This document shows, in pieces, positions 5,910 through 6,242 of a stretch of 6,242 nt of DNA; the stretch's first letter is position 1, and the number at the start of each line of letters is the position of its first letter. Both the position numbers and the translations under genes were made by a program. The stretch is from Nitrospinota bacterium (GTDB lineage Bacteria; JAUXIQ01). The notes under the pieces were generated by a model. That model saw only the letters and a program-made list of their open reading frames with translations. It did no database searches and had not been told where the DNA came from. The stretch lies in assembly GCA_030620925.1 (NCBI GenBank), contig JAUXIQ010000126.1, forward strand, positions 1 through 6,242, written 5' to 3'.

Positions 5910-6089
5910 CGCACAACTCTATACGGCTGCGGACATCGACCTCCCTTAATCCTGGTAAAGCCTGAAGGGTTTCTAGCTATAACGTGTGGGTGAATCTGAC
6001 TCCGGTGCAGAGCCGTTATGCCGGGTCTATCAGACGCGGCGCACACACAGCGATAGGCTGCTGTAGTAAACGGAGGGTGTCTTTGTGCG
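5910..6089 (+). ncRNA. Candidate structured RNA, possibly an IS110 bridge RNA
   Basis: Complementary segments are nested in order: CGCACAA 5910-5916 with TTGTGCG 6083-6089; GGACA 5931-5935 with TGTCT 6078-6082 (one G-U); CCTCC 5940-5944 with GGAGG 6072-6076; AG-CTAT 5975-5980 with ATAG-g-CT 6053-6059; GTGTG 5984-5988 with CACAC 6044-6048; TCTGA 5995-5999 with TCAGA 6030-6034; TCCGGTG 6001-6007 with TGCCGGG 6019-6025 (wobbles). A side hairpin CCCTT/AAGGG (5943-5947, 5965-5969) competes for two bases with the third stem. Unpaired pockets between stems resemble the internal guide loops of bridge RNAs. Single stems this short arise by chance; the ordered nesting is the evidence. No match to RNase P, SRP, tmRNA or a riboswitch core was recognised. 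The ends are approximate. Confidence 0.3.
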
Positions 6090-6195
6090 ACGCGTCAGGC
6101 GGGAAAGAGTAGGGCCGCCGGCTGGCCGATTCTGGCTCTGAGCACGGACTCCGGGCATAAATTTAAATGGTATAAAACATAATGGGGTGAGAGAT

Positions 6196-6242
6196 GTGGC
6201 GGAGATTATGGAGTTTATGGATTTGTATGGTGTTGACACTCA
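6196..6242 (+). CDS. 5' end of a gene running off the window; IS110-like recombinase N-terminus suspected
   Basis: From GTG 6196 the frame reads (M)AEIMEFMDLYGVDT and continues past the edge with CA, which can only become His or Gln. GGGGTGAG (6184-6191) is a plausible ribosome site four bases before; ATG 6208 and ATG 6217 in the same frame are other possible starts. A hydrophobic strand leading into GVD-T-(H) fits the first RuvC-like strand of IS110-family recombinases, where Asp is catalytic. A second frame starting at ATG 6194 (MWRRLWSLWICMVLTL) looks like a membrane or signal segment, but uses codons such as AGA, TTA and AGT that are unlike the GC-rich genes here. I favour the GTG frame. 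The AT-rich stretch 6158-6184, with TATAAA at 6171-6176, could supply a -10 box. Confidence 0.35.
   Translation, partial: MAEIMEFMDLYGVDT

Larger units (their letters stand above)
5899..6242 (+). mobile_element. Possible left end of an IS110-family insertion sequence (partial)
   Basis: Three clues agree. There is a roughly 290-base non-coding stretch dense in complementary segments, then a reading frame starting near 6196, whose visible end GVDT plus partial codon CA resembles the 'GIDxH/K' segment carrying the first catalytic Asp of DEDD recombinases. In IS110-group elements the bridge RNA is encoded in exactly this place, upstream of the recombinase. These elements lack terminal inverted repeats, so the left boundary cannot be read directly. 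A CT at 5897-5898 in AGGGTTCTAAG is one candidate junction, because a near copy (AGGGTTTCTAG, 5966-5976) lies in the RNA region. With only 15 codons of the gene visible, the call is tentative. Confidence 0.3.

Noticed and set aside
6010-6025. GAGCCGTTATGCCGGG, similar to the first arm of group II intron domain V
   Set aside because: Domain V needs a GNAA-type loop and a return arm ending like ACGGTTC within about 20 bases. Neither is present, and the segment pairs instead with upstream bases.
5940-6030. Cobalamin, T-box or c-di-GMP riboswitch
   Set aside because: The conserved cores of these classes could not be found; only loose CCGG-type similarity exists, and no suitable downstream gene for such control is seen.
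6030-6239. 69-codon minus-strand frame at the right edge
   Set aside because: It has no family resemblance and overlaps the candidate structured RNA and the start of the plus-strand gene. The structured sequence explains it better.

Overview
The window holds a branched-chain amino acid transport locus, an orphan antitoxin-like gene, a large secreted metalloprotease-type protein on the opposite strand, and, at the right edge, what may be the left end of an insertion sequence. The DNA is moderately GC-rich and bacterial. GC-rich palindromic intergenic repeats, plus a secreted protein ending in a dockerin-like calcium-binding module, recall uncultured anaerobes of the Chloroflexota (Dehalococcoidia) type. 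That placement is an impression; no marker gene here proves it.

Layout. Bases 1-45 are the last 14 codons of an ABC transporter ATPase, most likely LivF. A 324-base gap follows, filled with hairpin-forming repeats. livH (370-1236) and livM (1227-2171) overlap by 10 bases and encode the two inner-membrane permeases of a high-affinity branched-chain amino acid (LIV-type) importer. The ATPase tail shows that more of the system lies to the left; no substrate-binding protein is in the window. A 68-codon HicB-type gene (2290-2496) follows with its own promoter-like sequence and a perfect 14-base palindrome just after the -10 box, but no HicA toxin gene is next to it.

A 44-base palindromic repeat occurs twice in the same orientation (239-282 and 2552-2595, 40 of 44 bases identical), bracketing livH-livM-hicB. 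Converging on this block from the right is a 979-residue gene on the minus strand (5632 down to 2693): a signal peptide, an M6-type (immune inhibitor A-like) metalloprotease domain, an Ig-like domain, a right-handed beta-helix, another beta-sandwich and a dockerin-like C-terminus. Its zinc motif reads HQIGH rather than HExxH, so the catalytic glutamate is replaced by glutamine.

The right end (about 5900-6242) has no convincing complete gene. It contains a nested series of complementary segments (5910-6089) that could fold into a long structured RNA. About 105 bases further on, a reading frame starts and runs off the window; it ends in GVDT plus a partial codon, like the first catalytic Asp of IS110-family recombinases. 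Together these suggest the left end of an IS110-type element with its bridge RNA. This is the most speculative and most interesting reading of the window.
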